Positions 38,889 to 48,290 of a stretch of 64,000 nt of DNA are shown here, one piece after another. The stretch comes from Rhynchopus sp. YZ270_cl-10. Taxonomy: Eukaryota; Euglenozoa; Diplonemea; Diplonemida; Diplonemidae. The stretch spans positions 558,001 to 622,000 of the forward strand of contig OZ037919.1 of assembly GCA_964035575.1 (NCBI GenBank). Direction: 5' to 3'. The translations under genes and the position numbers were made by a program. The notes beneath the pieces are model-generated. The model searched no databases. It saw only the letters and a program-made list of their open reading frames with translations, and was not told the origin of the DNA. Positions within the stretch are counted from its first letter, which is position 1; every line of letters starts with the position of its first letter.

Positions 38889-41342
38889 ATGTCTCACGAG
38901 GTGTCAGCGATAGTGCAAAAGCTATGGAAAGACGGGGGCGAGCATACGGCGGTGCTAAGCTGCGATGGGGTGCAGCTGTCGATGGAGGATATAGGATATC
39001 TCGCGGATGCGGTCTGCGCGCGTGGAGAGTGGAAGTGCAATTATGACAAATTCGATGTAAAGAAGATTAGCCTGCGGGAGTGTGGGATCCACATCGAAGG
39101 TGCCGTCAAAATCCTCCAAAAGCTCCCCAAACGACGTGGTCTCGAAGTCGACCTTTCGATGAACAGCATCGAATCGAGTTATCACAAAGGAGTCATCTCG
39201 ATCCCCCTCTTCAACTCATTTCTCTACGCAATAAGCAAAGCATTCGCAAATGGTTCCATAAAATCGCTCTGTTTAACAAGCAACCCACTTCACGTGACGG
39301 ATTTGAAAATTATTCAGGAGATTGCGAGGGTGTCTGCGGCTGTTGCGATTGAAAATTCGAATTTATACCCAGAATGCCTCATTTTAGCGGCAGATAGACC
39401 AGAAATGGATTCGTTGATATTATTTGATGAGTCCGCACCGAAAGCGTACCACCTCCAAAAGGAGGACAGCGACGAAGAATTTGGCAGGGTTGCAACAAGC
39501 GAGCTGCTCCGCCGAAAGGAGTACGCACCTCTCAAACACACCTCTCCTCCACAAAAGCCGAAGCCTCCACCTTCCCCTACCTCTTTCGTAAAAAGCCCGG
39601 ACTATTTCGAAACAAAATCACGCCTCAAAGAGAAAGACACCACATCTACACGCCAACCTATCCTCTCCCCCGATGCCACCGGAGTGGACGAACCTGCTCA
39701 ACCCTACCACCTCGGTGCAGCTATGACCAGGCATATGGAAAAGTCTATCACATCATCAACCCAAATACCAACCTGGGAAAACCCAGGAGAAGACAGTGGG
39801 TCGGATTTTAATGATATGACCATGAAGTCAAGAATTGACAATGTTGCTGTTCCGTTAACGGAAATGCATGCGGAAGCGGATACAGAGGCTTCTACTACTT
39901 ATATGAAGCCGTACACTGCAGTGGACACACCAGAAGAAAATTCGCTGATGAATTCTATGAAACAACCTGCAGCGCCTGCGTTTGAATTGCAGGTTTCTGA
40001 AGCAGCAGCAGCGCTTCCGGTGACACGAAGGGTGTCGGCACCACCAGAGCGTCTGTTAAGCCCGACCAACTCCAATTCACTGCATTCTTCCATCCGTTCT
40101 GTGAAATCCGAAACCGTCAAAACGCTAGACCTCGGAGGGGAGGATCGGCACGGCAGTGTGGAGCTCCGCTCCCCTTCCCCGGTTCCCTCCGCATTGCAGT
40201 TCAGAGGTGCGTTGACCCCCCGATCCAATTTATCAACCGACTCTTTGTCTCCCCCCAGAGAACGTCCATCTTCCCCCGACTATCAAAGCGTCGCCCCGCT
40301 CTCTCCAGTACAGGTCGCTTTGGGGAAGGATGATGATGGTTTTGAGCATGCAACGGTTTTCAATTCGAATCTCGCCCCGCTTCTCTCTCAGGTCCAGTTG
40401 TCGAGGAGGAATACCGCAAACTCTGATACAGGTAGTCCCAGTATAGAACGGCAACGTTCTCCTACTCCTACGTCTCCAGTTCAAGCTATGTTGCATGAAA
40501 CCCAAAAGGAGACAGAAAGAGTTGTAGAGAGGGAACGTGAGGCGTTTGAATCAAAGCCACTTCTTGGAGTCCGGATTCGTCAGGGAGGGAGGGTGCTGTC
40601 GGCGAGAACGGTGATTCCGGTGGGGAAAGGCGGGGTTGGTGGCGGTGGAGTGTTCTGTTGTGCTTGTTTGTATGATTCTCCATTCGAAATTTTATTGGAA
40701 AATCGGAGCAAATTGGATCCGTACGTCTGCAGGTTGTCCTTCTGTGGGGAGAGTCTGCCATATTTTTATAAGGTAGTTGCGTCGTCGCATCACCGTGTGG
40801 AGAGGAAGGCCCCGTCGCGGGTTCAAATGCCTGCATTGGATAATTCGTTTATCTTGCATTCCGATCCGGCAGAGCGCGCTGCGACCAGCTCAGTCTACGT
40901 GGAGTTCTTCCGTGCCGTGGTGGACCCTTCAGGGAGGTGGAGTTATGATCTCCGCAACCCAGAGAGGGGTGTGCATTTGATGTTGGAGGGCGTTGCGTTG
41001 CCTGCAGGAGGGAGGCCGTTGGTGGGGTTCCGCGCAAAAAGTGTGCCAACCAAGAGTTCACGTGCATCGAATGTAGGTAGATCGCAGGACCGACGATCCG
41101 GCACTGCAGCACCCCAACAACGTTCTACAACAACCAAAGCACCGTTGAGAGAGCGAGGCGAGTCGAGGGGCCTGACCATCGACCGTCTCCGTGTGCACGA
41201 CTCACGGAATGCACCGCAGGAGGGCCGCGGTGGAAGCAGTGGGCTCCGTTCCCCAGATGTGTTTGCACGGGGAATAGGTGGCTACGGGGGGCGTATCTCG
41301 AAGTTATCACCAAACCGCGTTGTATCACCGAGAAGGAGGTAA
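38889..41342 (+). CDS. LRR-like protein with long disordered middle and conserved-looking C-terminal domain
   Basis: 817 residues from the ATG at 38889 (MSHEVSAIVQKLW). The frame is open further upstream but has no ATG there and enters the adjacent TIR, and a pyrimidine tract lies just before 38889. Residues about 1-140 look like ribonuclease-inhibitor-type leucine-rich repeats (VKKISLRECGIHIEGAVKIL, GLEVDLSMNSI, IKSLCLTSNPLHVTDLKII). Residues about 200-555 are Ser/Pro/Thr-rich with many S-P sites (LSPTNSNS, PSPVPS, PLSPVQ), suggesting a phosphorylated linker. Residues about 555-720 form a compact Cys-containing region (LGVRIRQGGRVLSART, GVFCCACLYDSPFEILLENR). The tail is basic and Ser-rich. 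I do not recognise the family; a scaffold or cytoskeletal role is possible but unproven. No signal peptide or membrane segment. Confidence 0.8.
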   Translation: MSHEVSAIVQKLWKDGGEHTAVLSCDGVQLSMEDIGYLADAVCARGEWKCNYDKFDVKKISLRECGIHIEGAVKILQKLPKRRGLEVDLSMNSIESSYHKGVISIPLFNSFLYAISKAFANGSIKSLCLTSNPLHVTDLKIIQEIARVSAAVAIENSNLYPECLILAADRPEMDSLILFDESAPKAYHLQKEDSDEEFGRVATSELLRRKEYAPLKHTSPPQKPKPPPSPTSFVKSPDYFETKSRLKEKDTTSTRQPILSPDATGVDEPAQPYHLGAAMTRHMEKSITSSTQIPTWENPGEDSGSDFNDMTMKSRIDNVAVPLTEMHAEADTEASTTYMKPYTAVDTPEENSLMNSMKQPAAPAFELQVSEAAAALPVTRRVSAPPERLLSPTNSNSLHSSIRSVKSETVKTLDLGGEDRHGSVELRSPSPVPSALQFRGALTPRSNLSTDSLSPPRERPSSPDYQSVAPLSPVQVALGKDDDGFEHATVFNSNLAPLLSQVQLSRRNTANSDTGSPSIERQRSPTPTSPVQAMLHETQKETERVVEREREAFESKPLLGVRIRQGGRVLSARTVIPVGKGGVGGGGVFCCACLYDSPFEILLENRSKLDPYVCRLSFCGESLPYFYKVVASSHHRVERKAPSRVQMPALDNSFILHSDPAERAATSSVYVEFFRAVVDPSGRWSYDLRNPERGVHLMLEGVALPAGGRPLVGFRAKSVPTKSSRASNVGRSQDRRSGTAAPQQRSTTTKAPLRERGESRGLTIDRLRVHDSRNAPQEGRGGSSGLRSPDVFARGIGGYGGRISKLSPNRVVSPRRR

Positions 41343-41526
41343 TGTAGACGATGGATGGAATGGGAGGGGGAACGGAGGAAAATTGCATAAGATGTGCACG
41401 CGGAGGCGTATTTCATCTGTCAACTTTTCACTTTTTTTAGAGAGAAAGAGGGGGGTAAATGTGGATACTTTTTTTTGACCCTATTGTCTTAAGCCAAAGG
41501 GAGGGGGAAAGGGGGGGGGGGGGGGG
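41343..41526. repeat. Spacer ending in a G-run
   Basis: No gene. It ends with a run of about 17 G (41510-41526) that abuts the foldback element; such a run can form a G-quadruplex on the + strand. Confidence 0.7.
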
Positions 41527-42731
41527 TAGGGGGTCCGACTGTGAGTAAAATTACCGTACAAAAAACTCATTATTAAACTTCTGGTCATTTCCAAGGCAAC
41601 TGTGGGTGAAACACACCCTCAGAGTGGGTCACAGGGGGCCTGTGGGCCGAAAAACGACCCAGAAGCCACCCCAGAATACAAAAAAATGGAAAAAAATAGT
41701 GAAAAAACGGCTTTTTGACGGTTTTGGCCATGTTGGGCAAAATAGCGGTTTTTCAAGAAAAACCCAAAAAAACGGTTATTTTTTGACATCACAAAACCTC
41801 CTTTGGCACAAATATACCCCAAAAGTGGCCTGTGAGTCCATTCCAACCTGTTTTGGACATATTTGACACTTTTGGAAGTGTTTTTTTGGTGTTTTTACGT
41901 CAAAAAACATACCCTGGCAATACCCTGACCGCGCTCCGGCAGCATTCCGGCATGCTGTTTGACCCATATAGGGGTCAAGAAATGGCCAAAAACCCCCGAA
42001 AAAGGACCCTGGGAGCCCAGATAGTTCCAAATTTCCACCACATCCCCACCCAAACACCGCAAAAACACGACAGAATATCGTCTTAAAAAACACACTTTTT
42101 TCAAAAAGCTCATTATGGAGCCTGTCTGACGACCTTTTTGAAAAAAGTGTGTTTTTTAAGACGATATTCTGTCGTGTTTTTGCGGTGTTTGGGTGGGGAT
42201 GTGGTGGAAATTTGGAACTATCTGGGCTCCCAGGGTCCTTTTTCGGGGGTTTTTGGCCATTTCTTGACCCCTATATGGGTCAAACAGCATGCCGGAATGC
42301 TGCCGGAGCGCGGTCAGGGTATTGCCAGGGTATGTTTTTTGACGTAAAAACACCAAAAAAACACTTCCAAAAGTGTCAAATATGTCCAAAACAGGTTGGA
42401 ATGGACTCACAGGCCACTTTTGGGGTATATTTGTGCCAAAGGAGGTTTTGTGATGTCAAAAAATAACCGTTTTTTTGGGTTTTTCTTGAAAAACCGCTAT
42501 TTTGCCCAACATGGCCAAAACCGTCAAAAAGCCGTTTTTTCACTATTTTTTTCCATTTTTTTGTATTCTGGGGTGGCTTCTGGGTCGTTTTTCGGCCCAC
42601 AGGCCCCCTGTGACCCACTCTGAGGGTGTGTTTCACCCGCAGTTGCCTTGGAAATGACCAGAAGTTTAATAATGAGTTTTTTGTACGAAATTTTATACAC
42701 AAGTCTATTAGGAGTCGGACCCCCTAGGGGG
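41527..42731. mobile_element. Foldback element: near-perfect 553-bp inverted repeat with 25-bp spacer
   Basis: Arms 41556-42108 and 42134-42686 have equal length and are almost identical in inverted orientation (one mismatch noted near the outer end). The spacer is 42109-42133. Outside the arms, TAGGGGGTCCGACT (41527-41540) and its complement AGTCGGACCCCCTA (about 42715-42728) form an outer inverted pair, separated from the arms by unequal, unrelated 15- and 28-base stretches. Both ends abut G-runs on the + strand. Open frames inside mirror each other and show no known domain. Transcription would give a hairpin RNA of over 1 kb. Confidence 0.9.
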
Positions 42732-43803
42732 GGGGGGGGGGGGGGGAAGAGGGGAAGGGTCAATTTAAAGTTGGCTTATCTTACCAATATTTTTTTGGCT
42801 TCGTGATTTGCATTTTTCAGTTTTTTTTTTAGATTTTTTTCCCAACAAAGAGGAAAGACCCTCTGCAGAAGTGGGCACTTTTTGAGTTTTTTTTTTAGAT
42901 GACGTTTTCACTTTCAACGCCACCATTTTTCTTTTGTTTTCCTTTTATTTTATTTTTTGCTCAACACCTGTGTGTGTACGTATGTGGTTCTAGTTACTGA
43001 GGGCATTGTTGGCAGTTTATAGTGATATTTTTTATTTTCTTTTCCTGATTTGCTGGACTTCGAGGGGTACAACATTCTTTGCATCAGTTTGAGGTGACGA
43101 CATTTGTAAAAAATGAGAGCAGCTTTTACTGCTGGCTACGAACAACAGAAAAAGTTTTTTTTGTTTTTAGATGCTGTTCACCTCGAAAATGAATGCAGGG
43201 GAGAGAGCACCCCACCCACGGATGCACTGTCATGAAAAGGGCCCTTTGTATTGAAGTTAACGTTTGCATCTTCTTTTTTTCTGCTTTTCTTTTTAGTTTT
43301 GTTCAGACCTTTATTTTCTGTATTCATTTTTTTTTTTTTTTGTTCCCACCAGCGGACGAAAAAAAGAGACCGCAATACAAGCTACGACTGCCCTTACAAA
43401 AAAATGTGCGTAACGCCTAGTTCAAGTTTATAATTTAAAAGTTTCCCCACGCACACTTCTTCTTTTTTTTCCCCCCTTTCCCAACATAGCACAACACGAC
43501 CATCGTGTCATTGCGGATCTCGACACCTAATATTATACCTAATATGATGTGGCTGAAAGGGGGTACTATTTTTTTGTGCTATTTTTCTGCTATTCTGGGC
43601 ATCTGGGTTTTTTGGTGCCGAAGGGAGGTGCTATTTTTTGGTGCTACTTTCTGCTATTTTTCTGCTATTTTTGGGGTCGTCAGCCATAATATTGGCTTAG
43701 GGAAGAGCGTCCATTTTCCTCCTCTTTTTCGCAAAATTCACCTCAAAAATTCCTGCTCAGAAACACACCAAAACCCACAAAAAAAAAGCGCTTCTTACAA
43801 ACG
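42732..43803. other. Intergenic region
   Basis: No gene is seen. It begins with a G-run of about 20, then T-rich sequence. A candidate trans-splice acceptor ('tcctgctcag', AG at 43759-43760) lies 43 bp before the next ATG, after a pyrimidine-rich stretch. Confidence 0.6.
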
Positions 43804-45268
43804 ATGGACGGAGGGGCCCCCCTCCCCTCCACGGGTGTGCCGTTAGTTGTGCAGGGCGCTGCGGCCTTCACGCTTGCAGTGGGTGCCGTTGCTGCAGCGG
43901 CTTCGTTGTGTGGGCAGGCCCCGACAGGGTCGTCTTCTGCGCCAGCCTCGAAGGGGGCCACTGAGAAGGAGCGATGTAGGGCAGCTAAGGCAGCTGCACC
44001 CGTGGCAAGGATGCTGTCCTTGCAGATGTACGCAAAGACGAATCACCCGCAAGACGTGCTCCCGCAAGGAAACGGGACAGACCTCGTGTTTGTGTTCAGT
44101 GAGGACGCAGAGCACATCCTTTCTCCCTTCGGCTCCGACAGGTGGGACTGTGCGTCCGCCCTGCAGCACACAGCAGCGCTGCCAGTGCCCGCACACCGTG
44201 TCACCATAGCGTCGCCAACGTCGTGTGCGGTGCACTCCCCATCTCTTACCCGAAAGGGAGACGCCATGACAACGCTCTGGAACAAACAGGCTTGGGAGCT
44301 CCTCGACAGTAGGGTATGTTGTTCTTATTTTTTTTGAATCTACAACTCCAAAAAAATTCCTTTTTTTTGGTATTGGAACCCAAATTCCCGTGTGGATTGT
44401 GCTTCTTCCAGGGGGAACCGGGGATTCCTACCCCCGAATTCTTTTTTGTCTGGGTTCCGACCACACCTTTCAGTTTTTTTTAAATTTAAAAATTAAACTT
44501 TCTCTCTTTTTGCAGACTCTGGACCACAGCTACTACTCCAACCAGGCTGCTGTCGGCACGCTTTTGAAGCGCATTGGAAGTGCCTCGCGGCCCGAGTATC
44601 TCTACACTGTGTCGTCACGCATTTCACCACCTGCGGGGGAATTTGTGTTACTAGAGGTGGAGGGACAGCCGTCCGTGCTGTGCAGGGAGACATGCTGTTT
44701 GCAGGGCAAGGTCACATTGCAGGTTCGGGGGACAAACGCTGTGCACACGGTGCAGCGCGACTGTGTGCGCGATGCGTCTGCAGAGGCGAATGTCAGCGCA
44801 CTCAACACCTTCATAGAGCAGGAGCTCCGTCGCATCTGTGCGAAGCTGCCAGAGCCCTACAACAACCCGGCCACGTTCCCTGTCCTCGCTGCAGTGTGCT
44901 TCGCTCTCGAAGAGGAAGTGCCGCCCGCAGTCTTCTCAAATGTTGTGCGCGACTTCTCGCGGCCGTACACCGACACCACCCCACAGCGGTTCTTTGAAAG
45001 CTTTGGAGGCTCGGCAGGGCTGATCCAGGGCAAAGGAGAGGGGGGGGGAGGGGGTGATGGTGGTACCAAAAATGTGCGCCCCCTTGCAAGGTCGCAGACA
45101 ATGACCTCGAACAACCGGAAGTTGTTGACAGTCAACGCCCGCGATGCGAATGCGAGCTGCTACGTTCTGTACAATCAAAATGCGTATGTACAAAAAATGA
45201 GGGGCCTGTGCGTGCGTTTCCCCCCCCCCGAATATAATCGGAAGTATAGTCAGTCTGAGTCAGACTGA
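43804..45268 (+). CDS. Two-exon protein of unknown function
   Basis: Exons 43804-44313 and 44516-45268 join in phase 0 (R-TLDHSYYSNQ) to give 420 residues. Residues about 13-35 are hydrophobic and Ala-rich (VPLVVQGAAAFTLAVGAVAA) and may be a signal anchor or membrane segment. The rest is mixed with scattered cysteines (LCRETCCLQGKVTLQV) and a predicted alpha-helical stretch (LNTFIEQELRRICAKL). A Gly-rich run (GEGGGGGDGG, about residue 360) precedes a basic Thr/Asn-rich segment. No family recognised. The last six residues and the stop codon lie within the left arm of a small inverted-repeat element, so the original C-terminus may have been replaced. Confidence 0.75.
44314..44515 (+). other. 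Spliceosomal intron of the 43.8-kb gene
   Basis: The donor is GTATGT, the acceptor 'ttctctctttttgcag', length 202 bp, phase 0. It contains weak inverted matches around 'ggaaccc' and 'gggttcc'. Confidence 0.88.
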
Positions 45269-45377
45269 CTCGCATCCCTCGCACCTCTCACATTCCTCTC
45301 GCACTCGAGTGTGAGGAGTGCGAGAAGAGTCCGATCCTCGGCACTGGCCCAAAAGTCAGTCTGACTCAGACTGACTA
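45247..45377. mobile_element. 131-bp inverted-repeat element (MITE-like) at a gene's 3' end
   Basis: The 24-bp arms (left begins TAGTCAGTCTGAGTCAGACT, right is its exact complement, 45354-45377) flank an 83-bp core. Each arm is itself nearly palindromic (CAGTCTGAGTCAGACTG). The core has a smaller hairpin, TCTCGCACT/AGTGCGAGA. The upstream gene stops inside the left arm (TGA 45266-45268). Confidence 0.85.
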
Positions 45378-47417
45378 CAAACCATGGTATATATCACCAT
45401 ATTTTGTTCCACCACACCACAGGTTGATGCCCCTCAGTGATATCGAAAAGCTCTCACACTCATCCCAAGGAAATCAGGGGACTCCGTCAGTGGAAGCACG
45501 CCTTCAGTGTTGTGTCAAATAGTGGTGTGTGTGGGTAGACCCCCCTTGACAAATATATTTCCCCCCCAAAAAAGTGGCAAAAAAAAAAAATGAGAGAAAA
45601 ACGTTCTCTTTTTTACAAAGTGAGGCGATTCGATAAAGTTCCTTAGTTGCTCCCTCCCCCATCTGTTGTTGCCCTTATCTTTTTTTGGGAGTATCGTTAC
45701 ACCCTCGTATCTCAAAAAAAAAAAAAATGCGTTCTGTTTTTCTGGCATGGAGTCTGCATCTAACCTTTCCCTGCTTGATATTACAGATGCCTTTTTGCCA
45801 AAGATGTGTATACACTGTGAGGTATATTCCTCTTGCAACTTTTTTTGGGAAGAGTGTGTAAAAATGGGGAATTTTTTTTTGGATGGGATGGGAAGGGAAG
45901 GGGGGTGTGTGTATGTGTGTGTGTCACCTTTTTTAAAGATGTGTATGCAGCAGTGAAGCATATTCATCAACTTTTCGCTTTTTTTTTTATCAGATGTAAA
46001 CCACCGAAATGGATTGTAGGACTACATGGTTGGGTGTCCACCCCCCCGATACAGCCGGTCATACCAAAGGTACACTGTTTTGTATTCAAGTCAACCTTCA
46101 ACTTTTTTTTTTTCAGTGCCTCCGCCCGCCAATTGAACGTAAGGTGAGGCGTTTGCACTTCAACTTCTCTTTTTTTCGGGGACATGACACTAGTGTTACT
46201 ATTTATTCTCTTTTTTTTTTTTGCTATCAATTTATTGATTGCATATCTTGAAATACTTTTTTTTTTGTATAACTGCTGCCCACCTCTTCCCAAGCAGAGG
46301 GAGAGGAGCGTCTTTACAGACTGCTTCTCCTTTCCTGCTCCAAGTCTAGCGAATAAATGCGAAGGGAAAAAAAGAACGGGGGTTGGGGTGGGTTGGGGCG
46401 CTCACAGAGAAGGAGGTTTGCATTAGGAGGACCGAGGGGGGGAGTTATGTATTTGAGGAAGTCACCTTTCCCTTTTACGAGTTTTCCCTTTGTCTCCAAC
46501 CTTTTTCTCCCCCCAAAAAAATTTTTTTTGTGAGTGAACTTTTGGACAGTGGAGATTGCAGTTACCTTGATGCGTAGTGCTTCGCAACATACACACACAC
46601 GGCTACACCACTCTACCCCACCTTTTAAATCAGTGCAATACAGAAAGACAGTGGAGATTGCACAAACTGTGGCAACACAACCGAGGCAACTACACTACTC
46701 CCAACAATTTATCAAAATACAACAAAAAACAATCTTTATACGAGCAGGTGTTAAGTGATTGTCAATACAACAACAAAAAATTTTTTTTGGCTACTTTTTA
46801 TTGTTTTACGAGGGGTACAGTGTACAGTAGGGTTAGGAGATGTGTGCAAGAGAGGGCCATACATACGATATCTTCTCTATGCAAGGTTCCAGCAAAGCAC
46901 AAGAAGAGAGGGGTCTTACCCTACGGGGGCTTTTGTATTTAACCCACTTAGTGTGCAAACGAGAGGCTTAGGTTCATCTTATAAAACCTTTCTTTTGTTT
47001 GCACTTTTCAACTTTCTCTTTCTCTCTCCTCTTCCCCCCCCCCTCCCTCTTTCTGATTGCTGCTAATAACGCTGCAAATAAAAACGGAATTACCCCATAA
47101 TCCATTTCTTCTGGAAATTCACCACTTTCAGCTCCCCCCAAGGAACCACGGGAGGGGAGGTGAGGGTTTTCTTTCCCCCGCCTGACAGGTTCGATTCCGT
47201 TCCCTTTGACTGCTGTTTTTTTCGCCAGATAGTAGGTAGGGACAGAAGGAATCTCATTGGTCCTTTGTGTTGTTGTCCATCCCCCCATATCCCTAATACA
47301 CCCTTCCTCTTCCCTTGCAGTTCTACACAATTTTGTTCTCATAAAAGCCCCGCTTCTTTCCGCTCTCTCTCTCTTTCGCTCTCTCTTGGGTAGCTGTTAG
47401 TTGTCAAAGTAAAAGCT
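45378..47417. other. Intergenic region with short dispersed motifs
   Basis: No gene is seen. Motifs repeated elsewhere include 'cagatgtaaaccac...atggattgtaggact' (45992-46080, again 48413-48500), 'gtgaggcgtttgcacttcaa' (about 46144, again about 53894), a fragment of the 584-bp repeat (about 46226-46260) and 'gaggcttaggttcatctt' (about 46963). The CT-rich tract 47352-47387 followed by TAG (47391-47393) is a strong candidate trans-splice acceptor for the next gene. Confidence 0.6.
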
Positions 47418-48290
47418 ATGTCGATGGGTGTGGTTGCGCACACAGGGGCCAATTTGTACCACCAACACCACCACCACCACCCCCACCACTCCTTGGTGCA
47501 AGAAGGCGCAGCTGCGGCTGCCAGAGCGTCCTCTTCAGTTTCTCTTGGGCAGAATGCGCGCTCACGGTCTCCTACCCCTTCGTTGTATGCAAGCGATATG
47601 TGGACAGGACGGCACACAATAGATCCTACGCAAACAGCGCCGAACACTGTGCTTCACCGTACCCATTCTCCCGCGCTACAAACGCATTCGACTGCGCCGG
47701 TGACGGCGCACCCTAGCCAGCCGCGCCGCAGCACTGCCGCACTCCGTACCCCCACACCCCATCCGCAGACCCCGCAGCAGCATGCCCCGTCCGCTCTGCT
47801 TCTCGGTGCGGTGCGCAGGACGCATTCGCCTGCAACACTGCCCCCGCCGTACACAGGAGGGGGAGGGGTGAGACAGCAAGGGTTGTTGGGAGGTGCTGTG
47901 TTTGCGGGGGCGGGAGGTGGGGGTGGGGGTGGGGGTGGGTTTTCGAGAAGGTCGTACCCAGCTGCAGCGCCTGCTGCAACGTTGTGCGCGCAGCAGAGAC
48001 AGCAGTTGGTGCAGCTGCAGCAGCAGATTCGTGCGGCGCAGGAGCACACCCAGCTGCAACAACAACAACATCAACAACAGCAGCGCACCGCACGTAGCAT
48101 GTCCCCACCCACTGCCCGGGCACGCAGCAGAAGTGGTGGCAACACAGTAGATCTCACAGCGCTCCTCGGAGGCTCCACCTCTGTGCAAGGAGGAGCCCCG
48201 CCGAACGTCAGCCTCGGCGGTGCCTTCCCACCGCAAAGAAAGCGGGTAAGCTTCAGTGGTGAGAAGGATGTGTGCTATTTTGAGGCATGA
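47418..48290 (+). CDS. Low-complexity protein with C-terminal PP1-docking motif
   Basis: 290 residues, no intron. The N-terminus has a His cluster (HQHHHHHPHH). The middle is Pro/Thr/Ser-rich with repeated R-T-H-S-P or R-S-x-S-P motifs (ARSRSPTPS, LHRTHSPALQ, VRRTHSPATL, ARSMSPPTA), likely kinase sites. A Gly run is encoded by G-rich repeats at about 47915-47940. A Gln-rich helix (QQRQQLVQLQQQIRAAQEH) may form a coiled coil. The end RKRVSFSGEKDVCYFE contains R-V-S-F (residues 276-279), the classic RVxF docking site for protein phosphatase 1, often found in PP1 regulators of the form K-R-V-S-F-x-x-x-x-x-V-x-x-F. A PP1-targeting role is inferred. The start lies 25 bp after a good trans-splice acceptor. 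Confidence 0.75.
   Translation: MSMGVVAHTGANLYHQHHHHHPHHSLVQEGAAAAARASSSVSLGQNARSRSPTPSLYASDMWTGRHTIDPTQTAPNTVLHRTHSPALQTHSTAPVTAHPSQPRRSTAALRTPTPHPQTPQQHAPSALLLGAVRRTHSPATLPPPYTGGGGVRQQGLLGGAVFAGAGGGGGGGGGFSRRSYPAAAPAATLCAQQRQQLVQLQQQIRAAQEHTQLQQQQHQQQQRTARSMSPPTARARSRSGGNTVDLTALLGGSTSVQGGAPPNVSLGGAFPPQRKRVSFSGEKDVCYFEA

Noticed and set aside
41606-42702. Mirrored open frames inside the foldback
   Set aside because: Each appears in both arms because of the inverted repeat. No domain, start context or codon bias supports a gene.
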